A stretch of DNA of 13,258 bases from Actinomycetota bacterium (GTDB lineage: Bacteria; Actinomycetota; Actinomycetes; Actinomycetales; Cellulomonadaceae): positions 1 through 13,258 of the forward strand of contig JAHIJU010000041.1 in the NCBI GenBank assembly GCA_018898235.1, given 5' to 3'. The notes beneath the pieces are model-generated. The model was not told the origin of the DNA, searched no databases, and was given only the letters and a program-made list of their open reading frames with translations. Position 1 is the stretch's first letter. Every line of letters starts with the position of its first letter. The position numbers and the translations under genes were made by a program. Below, in pieces: positions 1 through 6,318 of the stretch.

Positions 1-656
1 GTGATGAGTCACCGGCGAGCGCCAAGGCGCTGGCGACCCTGCTGCACCTGCACCGTGGGACGCCGTACGTCTACCAGGGGGAGGAGCTGGGGATGACGAA
101 CGCCCACTTCACCGCCTTCGAGCAGTACCAGGACATCGAGGTCGTCAACCACGTCGCCCGCACCCGGGCGCTCGGGCTGGCCGATGACGCGAGCCTGCTG
201 ACGGGGTTGGCCACGAGCAGCCGGGACAACGCCCGTACCCCCGTCCAGTGGGATGCGTCCCCGAACGCCGGCTTCACGTCGGGGCGGCCCTGGCTGCCGG
301 TCAACCCGAACCACGTGACGATCAACGCCGCGGCGCAGGTCGGTGACGAGGGCTCGGTGCTGGCGCACTACCGACGCCTGATCGCCCTGCGGCACGAGGA
401 GCCGACGGTGGCCCTGGGTGACTTCACCATGCTGCTCCCCGACGACGAGCAGGTCTACGCGTTCACGCGTTCGCTCGGGCCCGATGTGCTGGTGGTTGCG
501 GTCAACGTCGGCGCCGAGCCCGTGGACGTCGAGCTGGGGGTTCCGGTCGACGGCGCCCAGGTGGTGCACTCGACCCACCTGGACCGCGTCGCGCCCGGTG
601 CCGGCCCGATGCACCTGCGCGGCTGGGAGGCCGTGGTGCTCAGACCGCGGGGTTGA
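1..656 (+). CDS. GH13 alpha-glucosidase / oligo-1,6-glucosidase, 3' part only
   Basis: This is the C-terminal 217 residues of a glycoside hydrolase family 13 enzyme. The 5' part lies outside the window, and reading starts at base 3. The end of the (beta/alpha)8 barrel is visible as TPYVYQGEELGMTN (bases 60-101). It is followed by the RDNARTPVQW block (222-251), an AGFTSG turn and PWLPVNPN, a run typical of bacterial alpha-1,4- and alpha-1,6-glucosidases that act on maltose, isomaltose and short oligosaccharides. The last 80 or so residues form the small C-terminal beta-sandwich domain. The catalytic Asp/Glu residues would lie upstream, so exact specificity cannot be read here; sucrose or trehalulose-type relatives share these blocks. 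The enzyme is probably cytoplasmic. The gene converges with the minus-strand cluster and looks functionally unrelated to it. Confidence 0.9.
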   Translation, partial: DESPASAKALATLLHLHRGTPYVYQGEELGMTNAHFTAFEQYQDIEVVNHVARTRALGLADDASLLTGLATSSRDNARTPVQWDASPNAGFTSGRPWLPVNPNHVTINAAAQVGDEGSVLAHYRRLIALRHEEPTVALGDFTMLLPDDEQVYAFTRSLGPDVLVVAVNVGAEPVDVELGVPVDGAQVVHSTHLDRVAPGAGPMHLRGWEAVVLRPRG

Positions 657-663
657 GCGGGAG

Positions 664-689
664 CGGCACCTGCCGCGACGGCGGTGCCG
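664..689. terminator. Hairpin between convergent genes
   Basis: The arms CGGCACC (664-670) and GGTGCCG (683-689) pair. Inside them GCCG (72-75 of the 600s) pairs with CGGC around a CGA loop, with one bulged T. The hairpin sits in the 46-bp gap between the stop of the glucosidase gene and the stop of the convergent WxL-interacting-protein gene, so it could end transcription from both sides. There is no T-tract on either strand, which is common for actinobacterial terminators. Confidence 0.5.
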
Positions 690-702
690 ACCGGGTCCGG
701 TC

Positions 703-1812
703 TCAGTCCTCGGCGTCCTGGCCCGCGCCCACGGCCGCGCTCCGTTCGTCCGACCTGTCCTTGAGCGCCTGGGCGACGGCCTCCTGCACCCGCAGCGACT
801 CCTGCTGAGCCCGCTGGCGTCGGATGCGACGGAGCGCGAACGGTGTGGCCACCCCGGCCCCCACCAGCACGATCGCGAGGGCAGAGGCCGTCCAGGGCAC
901 CGCCCAGCCGCCGGTGCTGGTCGTCACCGGGGTGAGCGTCGAGGTGGACCCCGAGGCGTCGGTCACCACCGGGGTGAGAGTCGTCGCGGCGGTCAGCCAG
1001 AACGAGGGCAGCACCCCGTGGATGGGCACGGTGACCGTCCAGCTCTCGCCCGGGAGCAGCTGTGGGGTGTCGTCGAGGGCGGCCGCCGTTGCCCGCCACC
1101 ACCCGAACGGCCCGGCGACCGAGGTCACCTGCTGTGCGGACAGGAATGAGTTGCCCGTGTTGCGGATCGTGTAGGTCACCGTGGCGTCCCCCGTGGAGAA
1201 CGGGTTGGCGGTGCCCGCGTAGCTCACGTGCATGTTCTCGACGGACATGCCGGGGGTCAGCGCACCGCCGACACGCAGCGCGACCTTGATCCCGAGCCGC
1301 CGGTCCACGTTGATCCCTGCCGCGGCATCGGCCTGGGTGAGCGAGGTGATGACGCCGCCGGCGTAGTCGCCGGGAGTCGCATTCGCCGGGACGTCGAAGG
1401 TGAAGGGGACCTCGACGCTGCTGTCCGGCTGGACCGTCACGGTGTCGGTGGCGGTGTGTGCCCAGGCGCCGACCCCGGTCGAGGCGGTGCCCTTGGTCAC
1501 GAGGTCGAGCTTGCCGCTGTCGGCGGTGTAGCCGTCGGCTGCGTAGACCTGCAGGTCCAGGGCGGAGGTGCCGTGGTTCACGACGACGATCGAGTCGTCG
1601 ACGTGCCCACCCGGGTCGACGTTGTAGCTGTAGCTCGTCCGGTCGGAGCCGTACGCGTTGGACGCGGTGCGCACCGACCATGCGACCTCGCTGTCATCGG
1701 CGGCGGCGCTGCTCGCCAGGACGGTGGTGGTGCCCGCCACGGCCAGCAGGGTCGCGACGGCCGTGCGGACCAGGCGCGCGAGGAGGTTCGGACGGGTGAC
1801 GGACGCGCGCAT
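703..1812 (-). CDS. DUF916-type WxL-interacting membrane protein
   Basis: This 369-residue protein is secreted but membrane-anchored. It has a signal peptide (about 1-38, ending in SSAAA), an extracytoplasmic region, one membrane span (about 307-327) and a basic, charged cytoplasmic tail (RRIRRQR onward). Residues about 45-170 (SYSYNVDPGGHVDDSIVVVNHG through PANATPGDYAGGVITS, with gaps) follow the DUF916 pattern, now called the peptidoglycan-binding domain of WxL-interacting proteins. The next 130 residues occupy the position of the companion DUF3324 domain. In Firmicutes such proteins hold WxL-domain proteins at the wall. Here the gene directly follows a phosphatase with a WxL-like tail, so that phosphatase is the likely partner. 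I chose the ATG at 1812 because AAGGA lies 8 nt upstream and the signal peptide follows at once. An upstream in-frame start would run through the intercistronic hairpin. The family call is by pattern, not by search. Confidence 0.72.
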   Translation of the reverse strand: MRASVTRPNLLARLVRTAVATLLAVAGTTTVLASSAAADDSEVAWSVRTASNAYGSDRTSYSYNVDPGGHVDDSIVVVNHGTSALDLQVYAADGYTADSGKLDLVTKGTASTGVGAWAHTATDTVTVQPDSSVEVPFTFDVPANATPGDYAGGVITSLTQADAAAGINVDRRLGIKVALRVGGALTPGMSVENMHVSYAGTANPFSTGDATVTYTIRNTGNSFLSAQQVTSVAGPFGWWRATAAALDDTPQLLPGESWTVTVPIHGVLPSFWLTAATTLTPVVTDASGSTSTLTPVTTSTGGWAVPWTASALAIVLVGAGVATPFALRRIRRQRAQQESLRVQEAVAQALKDRSDERSAAVGAGQDAED

Positions 1813-1870
1813 GCGGGTGGTCCTTCGCGGGTCGGGCCGAGGTGATCGGGGCGGGACGGGTGTGGGAACG

Positions 1871-1910
1871 CCTGGTGGGGCGGGCGCCGGTCGGCGCCCG
1901 CCCCACCAGG
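1871..1910 (-). terminator. 19-bp perfect inverted repeat between phosphatase and WxL-interacting protein genes
   Basis: Arms 1871-1889 and 1892-1910 are exact reverse complements, almost entirely G+C, with only two bases (GT) between them. On the minus strand the repeat starts 14 nt after the phosphatase stop and precedes the next gene by about 60 nt. No T-tract follows. It may be a terminator, a partial terminator that lowers expression of the downstream membrane protein, or a 3'-end stabiliser of the phosphatase message. Confidence 0.6.
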
Positions 1911-1924
1911 TCATGAAGCCCTGA

Positions 1925-3916
1925 TCAGCTGCTCAGGGCGGTGATGGTGAGGGTGGCCCGGTAGGTGCCTGCATCGACGCTGTCCGGGACCTTCAGGTCC
2001 AGGTCGGCGCCGAGCTTGCCGGTGCCACGGTCGTGGCCCTGGGAGGCCGAGCCGAGCACCTGCGAGGTGGACAGGCCCTGACCCCAGTCGTAGCCGGAGC
2101 CGACCGCGCCGGCCGCGGTCGCGCCGCCGCCGGCCTGGACCACCTTGGGCGACCAGCCGAGGAACGAGCCCGAGAAGGTCTTGGACCCGTCGGTGAAGTC
2201 GCCGATCGAGGCCGAGACCGACCACGGGGCGCGGCTGCGCCGGGTGTCGGACACCGCGATCGGGTTGAGCTCACCGAGGGCCTGGAAGTAGTCGATCCCG
2301 TGCTCGACGGCCGTCCCCAGGTTCACCAGGGAGTTGTGGCCGTCGATGGTCCAGCCGAACTCGCCGGGCGTGCCCTCGGGCACCGAGACCTGCAGGTCCT
2401 GACCCGTGCCGTGGTCGGGGTGCAGCGTGACGGAGTCGACGACCGAACCGACCGGCAGTGCCGGGGACGAGCCGTTGTCCGGACCGCACCACAGCACCTT
2501 GCCGCGCTCGACGGCCGCGTTCGGGGCCGCGCAGGTGCTCGACCGGATGGTCTCGACGACGAGCGTGTCGTCACGGACCTCGATCTTCGAGTAGGTCCGC
2601 ACGTGCTCCTGGTTCTGGACCGAGTTGTACCAGTAGCTGCCCGGGTTGAGCGGGTCCGCCCCGTTGCCGGCACCGCTGGTGCCGGAGGCGTCGGGGGAGG
2701 TGATGTCGTAGTACTTGGAGCCCGAGGCCGAGTTCGAGGTCACGTAGAGCACGCCGCCGGGGCCGGCGAACACCTCGGAGGCACCGGGCTGCTCGGTGGT
2801 GTCGGCCTTCTCGCCGTTCTTGATCAGGTACGACCGCGAGTAGCTGTGGTCGTGGCCCTGGAGAACCAGGTCGACACCGAGGGCGGAGAACGTGGTCGGG
2901 AAGTCGACGCGGCGGACCTTGTTGTCCGAGTCCTTGGCGTGGTCGGCCGGCGAGTAGATCGCGTGGTGGTAGACGAGCACCGTGTACTTGGCGGCAGCGC
3001 CGTGGTCCTGGATCACCTGGGTGACGTAGGCGATGTGCGCCGCGTCGCCGCCACCGCCCTGGGCGGTGGAGTAGCTGTTCGAGTTCAGGTCGATGAACAG
3101 CACGTCCTTGTAGATGTACCAGTAGTCACCGCCCGAGGTGTTCGAGGACGGGTTGCCGTTGGCGTACAGCGCGCCCGAGTAGTCGGTGTTGGGCGTGAAC
3201 ATGTGCTGCTGGTAGGCCCGGCCGCCGACGTCGTGGTTGCCGATGGTCGCCGCCCACGGGTAGTGGCGCAGCTTGTCGGGTGCCAGGAAGGCGCTCCACT
3301 GGGTCTCGTTGCTGGCCGAGTCGACCTGGTCGCCGCCGGAGACCAGCAGCTCGGAGTTCGGGGTGGTGGACAGAGCCACGTCGAGCGTGTCCTGCCAGCC
3401 CGCCTGGTCCTTGGTCACGTCACCCGACGAACCGATCTGCGGGTCGCCGAAGAACAGGAAGTCGAAGTTCCCCTCGAACGACTGGGTGCTGAACGTGTAC
3501 GTCGGCGACCAGGCCCCGTCGGTGCCCACCCGGTAGGAGTAGGCGGTGTTCTGGGCCAGGCCGGTGATGGTCGCGTGCCGGTTGTAGCCGGTGCCGGCGG
3601 CGACGTTGGCGGTGCCGGTTGCGGCGAAGGTCACGGCGTCGGTCGGATAGACGTCGCCGACGACCTGCGTCGTGGGGGCGAGCTGGACGACCTGGGCGGT
3701 GTCAGCAGAGGCGTACCAGCTGACGATGCGCTGCGACTCGCTCGCGCCGACGCCCAGGATGATCCCGGTGGCGGTCGACGGGGAGGACGGGGTGTCGGCC
3801 ATGGCGGGGGCTGCGGCGAACCCGCCGACGGTGAGGGTCGCGCCGAGCGCGACGACGGCGAGCCGGACGGAGGCCCGCTGGGCACGTCCGCCGTGCGGTG
3901 TCCTGATGGAGGTCAT
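1925..3916 (-). CDS. Secreted purple acid phosphatase with C-terminal WxL-like domain
   Basis: This 663-residue exported metallophosphoesterase probably releases phosphate from organic esters outside the membrane. It has a signal peptide of about 40 residues (cleavage after APAMA) and then a fibronectin-like purple-acid-phosphatase N domain (about 48-145). The calcineurin-type catalytic domain carries all the expected metal motifs: GDPQ at 157-160, GGDQVD at 194-199, GNHD at 226-229, HH at 317-318 and GHDH at 354-357. From about residue 480 the sequence changes to a beta-rich domain with VSDTRRSRAPWSV (W565-S-V567), SFLGWSP and a terminal YRATLTIT (Y652). This is the layout of WxL-like wall-binding domains in actinobacteria. 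The ATG at 3916 has only a weak GGA 8 nt upstream. Substrate is unknown; a phosphodiesterase or nucleotidase role cannot be excluded. Confidence 0.88.
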   Translation of the reverse strand: MTSIRTPHGGRAQRASVRLAVVALGATLTVGGFAAAPAMADTPSSPSTATGIILGVGASESQRIVSWYASADTAQVVQLAPTTQVVGDVYPTDAVTFAATGTANVAAGTGYNRHATITGLAQNTAYSYRVGTDGAWSPTYTFSTQSFEGNFDFLFFGDPQIGSSGDVTKDQAGWQDTLDVALSTTPNSELLVSGGDQVDSASNETQWSAFLAPDKLRHYPWAATIGNHDVGGRAYQQHMFTPNTDYSGALYANGNPSSNTSGGDYWYIYKDVLFIDLNSNSYSTAQGGGGDAAHIAYVTQVIQDHGAAAKYTVLVYHHAIYSPADHAKDSDNKVRRVDFPTTFSALGVDLVLQGHDHSYSRSYLIKNGEKADTTEQPGASEVFAGPGGVLYVTSNSASGSKYYDITSPDASGTSGAGNGADPLNPGSYWYNSVQNQEHVRTYSKIEVRDDTLVVETIRSSTCAAPNAAVERGKVLWCGPDNGSSPALPVGSVVDSVTLHPDHGTGQDLQVSVPEGTPGEFGWTIDGHNSLVNLGTAVEHGIDYFQALGELNPIAVSDTRRSRAPWSVSASIGDFTDGSKTFSGSFLGWSPKVVQAGGGATAAGAVGSGYDWGQGLSTSQVLGSASQGHDRGTGKLGADLDLKVPDSVDAGTYRATLTITALSS

Positions 3917-3961
3917 GCGTGGTCCGTTCTCTGGGAACCGAGGAGTGGTGTGCGGAAACGG

Positions 3962-3990
3962 ATAGAACGGTGGAACTCGGACACTGTGTC
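3962..3990 (-). promoter_or_regulatory. Possible promoter of the phosphatase gene
   Basis: On the minus strand TTCTAT (forward 3962-3967) could serve as a -10 element. It has a poor -35 (GACACA, forward 3985-3990) at 17-bp spacing. The -35 falls inside the palindrome at 3978-3992. This would give a 5' UTR of roughly 40 nt. The match is weak, and the gene may also be read from the upstream HupE-type gene. Confidence 0.25.
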
Positions 3991-3992
3991 CG
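3978..3992. promoter_or_regulatory. 15-bp palindrome upstream of the phosphatase gene
   Basis: CGGACAC and GTGTCCG are perfect inverted arms around a single T. The palindrome lies 62 bp upstream of the phosphatase start and would overlap a -35 region. It is symmetric like a dimeric repressor or activator site, but I cannot assign it to a regulator. Confidence 0.35.
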
Positions 3993-3993
3993 G

Positions 3994-4015
3994 GCTGGGT
4001 GAATTCGGTGCGACC
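3994..4015 (-). promoter_or_regulatory. Weak PHO-box-like direct repeat upstream of the phosphatase gene
   Basis: On the minus strand two adjacent 11-mers read GGTCGCACCGA and ATTCACCCAGC. The second matches the Streptomyces PhoP direct-repeat unit (consensus G[G/T]TCAYYYR[G/C]G) at nine of eleven positions and the first at seven. The pair sits immediately upstream of the candidate -35. Taken alone it would be unconvincing; it gains weight from the gene product and from the better site at 5318-5339. Confidence 0.3.
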
Positions 4016-4067
4016 GTTCGGGTCCGCCCGGGTTGCTCAGGTCCGAACAGGGACCCACGCGCGCCGG

Positions 4068-5282
4068 TCACGTGCCGGTGACCCGTTGGACGAACCAGAT
4101 CAGCCCCATCACCGCCACGACGGCCGCGATCGTCCCGGTGGCCCACAGCCCGGCGCGCGCAGAGCGGTGCCGCAGCACGGACAGCAGCGGGAAGACGATC
4201 GCGATGATGCCCAGCTGCACCACCTCGAGGCCGATGTTGAACACCAGCAGCGACCACAGCAGCGTCCAGGACCATGGCTCGTCGATGCCCAGCGCTCCGG
4301 CGAACCCGAGCCCGTGCACGAGGCCGAAGCAGAACACGACGCCCAGCCGCACCCAACCGGCCCGATCGAGGCTGAACGGGCCGCCGGTGACCTCGAGCTC
4401 ACCGGCGTGGATGCCGTGCCGTCGGATCTGCCACAGGTGCCAGCCGGCGACCACGGCGATGGACAGCGCGATCGTGGGCTCGACGAACGACGCCGAGACG
4501 TGCACCAGACCGGTGGCCGCGAGGATGAAGGTCACGGAGTGGGCCAGCGTGAACGTCGTGGCGGCCAGCACGATCTCGCGCAGCCGACGTGAACCGGCGA
4601 TCACGGCGAGCAGGAACAGGATGTGGTCGAGGCCGCCGAGCAGGTGCTCGGCCCCCAGCTTGAAGAACTCCCAGAACCGCTGTGCGGTGGACTGCTCGGT
4701 GGAGAACGAGGGCTGGCCGGCGTCCAGCGCGGCGCTGCCGTGCTGCAGGTCCAGCTCGTAGGTGACGATCGTCCGGGTGCCGCGCACGTACCCGTCGGCA
4801 TCGGGGAACAGGGTGCTGGTCACCTCGTGCGCGCCGCTGGCCACCGGGCACGCATAGTCCAGCACGAGGGTGGCGTAGGGCACCGTGTCGCGTTCTGCGA
4901 CGGTGATGTCCCCGTCCTGGACGGGGGTGCAGCCCTGCCCGCCGGAGGTGATGGTGAAGCGTGGTGCGACGTAGGCCAGCACGGTGGCCGCATGGTTCTG
5001 CAGGGCGCTGGCCTGGGCGGACGCGTCGCCGTCGTCGAACGCGGCGGTCCCGTCCCGGAACAGCGGATCGTCCTGCTGGGCGTCGGCGGCGGACACGACG
5101 AGCAGGTCGTACTCCAGCCCGAGCTCGGCGCGCACGTGGCCCCGTTCGGGGGAGGTGACGGTGGCGTAGACGACCGAGCTGAACCCGTGCGCGTCGGCCG
5201 GGGTGGCGGCGAACCAGGCGATGAGCGCGGCGATGGTGCAGGCGAGGGCGGCGCCATGGTGGCGTCGGTGGTGCTGGGACAC
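4068..5282 (-). CDS. HupE/UreJ_2-type membrane protein with secreted N-terminal domain
   Basis: This is a 404-residue protein. A signal peptide (about 1-31, ending TPADA) leads into an extracytoplasmic domain (about 32-205) with two cysteines (GGQGCTP and DYACPV) that may form a disulfide. A multi-span membrane domain of roughly six or seven helices follows. It carries the HupE signature H213-x5-D219-H220 (in AEHLLGGLDHILFLL), then FTLAHSVTF and FGLVHGLGFAG. The HupE/UreJ family is associated with nickel and related metal uptake; histidines and the Asp line the putative path. The GTG at 5282 was chosen because GGAAGGA lies 5 nt upstream and a signal peptide follows. Longer in-frame starts have low-complexity translations. 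It is the first gene of the cluster with the phosphatase, which suggests metal supply for, or co-regulation with, the binuclear metalloenzyme. Transport substrate is not readable. Confidence 0.82.
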   Translation of the reverse strand: MSQHHRRHHGAALACTIAALIAWFAATPADAHGFSSVVYATVTSPERGHVRAELGLEYDLLVVSAADAQQDDPLFRDGTAAFDDGDASAQASALQNHAATVLAYVAPRFTITSGGQGCTPVQDGDITVAERDTVPYATLVLDYACPVASGAHEVTSTLFPDADGYVRGTRTIVTYELDLQHGSAALDAGQPSFSTEQSTAQRFWEFFKLGAEHLLGGLDHILFLLAVIAGSRRLREIVLAATTFTLAHSVTFILAATGLVHVSASFVEPTIALSIAVVAGWHLWQIRRHGIHAGELEVTGGPFSLDRAGWVRLGVVFCFGLVHGLGFAGALGIDEPWSWTLLWSLLVFNIGLEVVQLGIIAIVFPLLSVLRHRSARAGLWATGTIAAVVAVMGLIWFVQRVTGT

Positions 5283-5306
5283 GGCTGTCCTTCCGTCGGC
5301 TCGCGA

Positions 5307-5312
5307 AATCTG
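5307..5312 (-). promoter_or_regulatory. Candidate -10 element for the HupE-phosphatase cluster
   Basis: On the minus strand CAGATT lies 24 bp before the GTG start and about 5 bp after the direct repeat at 5318-5339, which occupies the place of a -35. Activator-dependent promoters of the Pho type often have this arrangement with no recognisable -35 hexamer. The hexamer itself is a modest match. Confidence 0.3.
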
Positions 5313-5317
5313 CACCG

Positions 5318-5339
5318 GGCGGGTGAACACCGGGGGGAC
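5318..5339 (-). promoter_or_regulatory. Candidate PHO box (PhoP direct repeats)
   Basis: On the minus strand two adjacent 11-mers read GTCCCCCCGGT and GTTCACCCGCC. The second matches the Streptomyces PhoP repeat unit at ten of eleven positions, including the full GTTCACC core, and the first at eight. The site ends 36 bp upstream of the first gene of a cluster that encodes a phosphatase. Its spacing to a -10-like hexamer suits an activator overlapping the -35 region. The consensus is from established work on Streptomyces; its use here is inference. Confidence 0.45.
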
Positions 5340-5421
5340 CGGCGGAGAACGCCTGCCGAAACCTGACTGCCCGGGTCGGCCCGTGGAGGTGCCGCGAGTG
5401 CCGCTGGGGTAGGAAGAGCGC

Positions 5422-6132
5422 GTGCTCCCAGCGTCCGGGCGTGCGCGCGCTGCGCGACGTCCCGCCCTCATCGCGTCGGCCGCCGGACTGTCGGTCCTCG
5501 TGGCTGTCATCGGTCTGCTCGGGGGCTGCGCGACCGGTGACGCCTGGAGCACGCCGCGGACCGCTGCCGCCGCGGTGGGTTCGGTGGGCGCAGGGTTCGT
5601 CGATCCGAGCAGCACACCGGACCCGGCCTCGACCATCGTGCCGCGCGCCGGGTCGTGGGACTCGATCAGCCCGCCGGTCGGCTACCGCGTGGTCCTGCTC
5701 TCGGCGGGCGACGCCGCGCCGACGGCCGCGTTGGTCGCGGCCGTGGACCAGTGGGCGAAGGACACCCGGGTCGACCTGCGGACCGTGGTGGCGGCCGACG
5801 ACGACGACCTGGTGCCCGCGATCGTGCGCGCGATCGACCTGCACCCCGATCTGGTCATCAGCGCGGGCGACGCCCTGGTCGACCCGCTCGCCCTGGTCAC
5901 GGCCAGCCATCTGGACCAGCAGTTCCTCGTGGTGGGCGCCGAGCTGGCCGAGCCGACGCTCAACGTGACGGCCGTCGACTGGGCGGGGGCCTCCTTCCGC
6001 GGCGAGGGCCTGGGCACGGCCTCGACCTACGACCCTGCCTCGTTCACCGCGGTCCGCTGCGGGGCCGCCGTGCGCGCCGGAGCCGCAGCGGTCCTCACCG
6101 GGGTCACCGGTATCGTCATCTGGGTCGACTGA
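5422..6132 (+). CDS. Short BMP-like lipoprotein
   Basis: This 236-residue protein has a lipoprotein signal (hydrophobic segment 15-35, lipobox LGGC with Cys36), so it is probably anchored outside the membrane. The middle (YRVVLLSAGDAAPTAALVAA; LVISAGDALVDPLALVTASH; QQFLVVGAELAEPTLNVTAV) resembles the first lobe of BMP/PnrA-family substrate-binding proteins, which bind nucleosides and similar ligands for ABC importers. The family is usually about 330-350 residues long, so this looks shortened, and no ABC transporter gene is nearby. GGAAG lies 6 nt before the GTG start. It is divergent from the HupE-phosphatase cluster, with 139 bp between the starts. The family assignment is tentative; it could be a stand-alone surface protein of unknown role. 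Confidence 0.7.
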   Translation: MLPASGRARAARRPALIASAAGLSVLVAVIGLLGGCATGDAWSTPRTAAAAVGSVGAGFVDPSSTPDPASTIVPRAGSWDSISPPVGYRVVLLSAGDAAPTAALVAAVDQWAKDTRVDLRTVVAADDDDLVPAIVRAIDLHPDLVISAGDALVDPLALVTASHLDQQFLVVGAELAEPTLNVTAVDWAGASFRGEGLGTASTYDPASFTAVRCGAAVRAGAAAVLTGVTGIVIWVD

Positions 6133-6156
6133 CCCCACCCGCCGGCGGGCCCGCCC

Positions 6157-6190
6157 GCCCGCCCATCCGGCCGGCCCGCCCATCCGGCCG
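6157..6190. repeat. Perfect 17-bp tandem duplication
   Basis: The unit GCCCGCCCATCCGGCCG occurs twice back to back (6157-6173 and 6174-6190) in the G+C-rich stretch behind the lipoprotein gene. It is probably a replication-slippage product. Confidence 0.85.
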
Positions 6191-6271
6191 GGCGGAACTG
6201 GTCAGCTCGGTGGGCCGACACGCCGCACGACAGCAGCCGAGTGACCGGTTCATCTGCCGCCTGTTCCCGTC

Positions 6272-6300
6272 CACATCGCGGACTCGTGATCCGCGATGTG
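6272..6300. promoter_or_regulatory. 11-bp inverted repeat upstream of the ilvB promoter
   Basis: CACATCGCGGA (6272-6282) and TCCGCGATGTG (6290-6300) are perfect inverted arms separated by 7 bp. The repeat ends 18 bp upstream of the candidate -35 of the ilvB leader promoter. It could be a binding site for a dimeric regulator. A terminator for the upstream gene is less likely because it is 140 bp away and lacks a T-tract. Confidence 0.45.
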
Positions 6301-6318
6301 AGATGCGGTGGGCGCTGC

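Larger units (their letters stand above)
6133..6318. other. Non-coding stretch between lipoprotein gene and ilvB promoter
   Basis: I see no gene here. Just after the lipoprotein stop there is a 12-bp palindrome CCCGCCGGCGGG (6138-6149) and a short hairpin (CCGCCC 6176-6181 with GGGCGG 6190-6195), which may end transcription of the lipoprotein gene. A tandem duplication and an inverted repeat in this stretch are listed separately. Confidence 0.5.

Noticed and set aside
657..702. A small gene between the glucosidase and the WxL-interacting protein
   Set aside because: The gap is only 46 bp and is filled by a hairpin.
2033..4081. A 682-codon open frame on the plus strand opposite the phosphatase gene
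   Set aside because: Its translation is low-complexity Gly/Arg/Val-rich and matches no family. It exists because G+C-rich third positions remove stops on the opposite strand, and the minus-strand frame has a signal peptide and full metallophosphatase motifs.
5283..5636. An N-terminal extension of the HupE-type protein up to 5636
   Set aside because: The extension would cover the divergent lipoprotein start and the promoter region, has low-complexity sequence, and would bury the signal peptide. The GTG at 5282 has a strong ribosome-binding site.
6157..6190. The 17-bp tandem duplication as a regulatory iteron or CRISPR-like repeat
   Set aside because: Only two adjoining copies, no spacers, G+C-rich and behind a gene; slippage is the simpler explanation.
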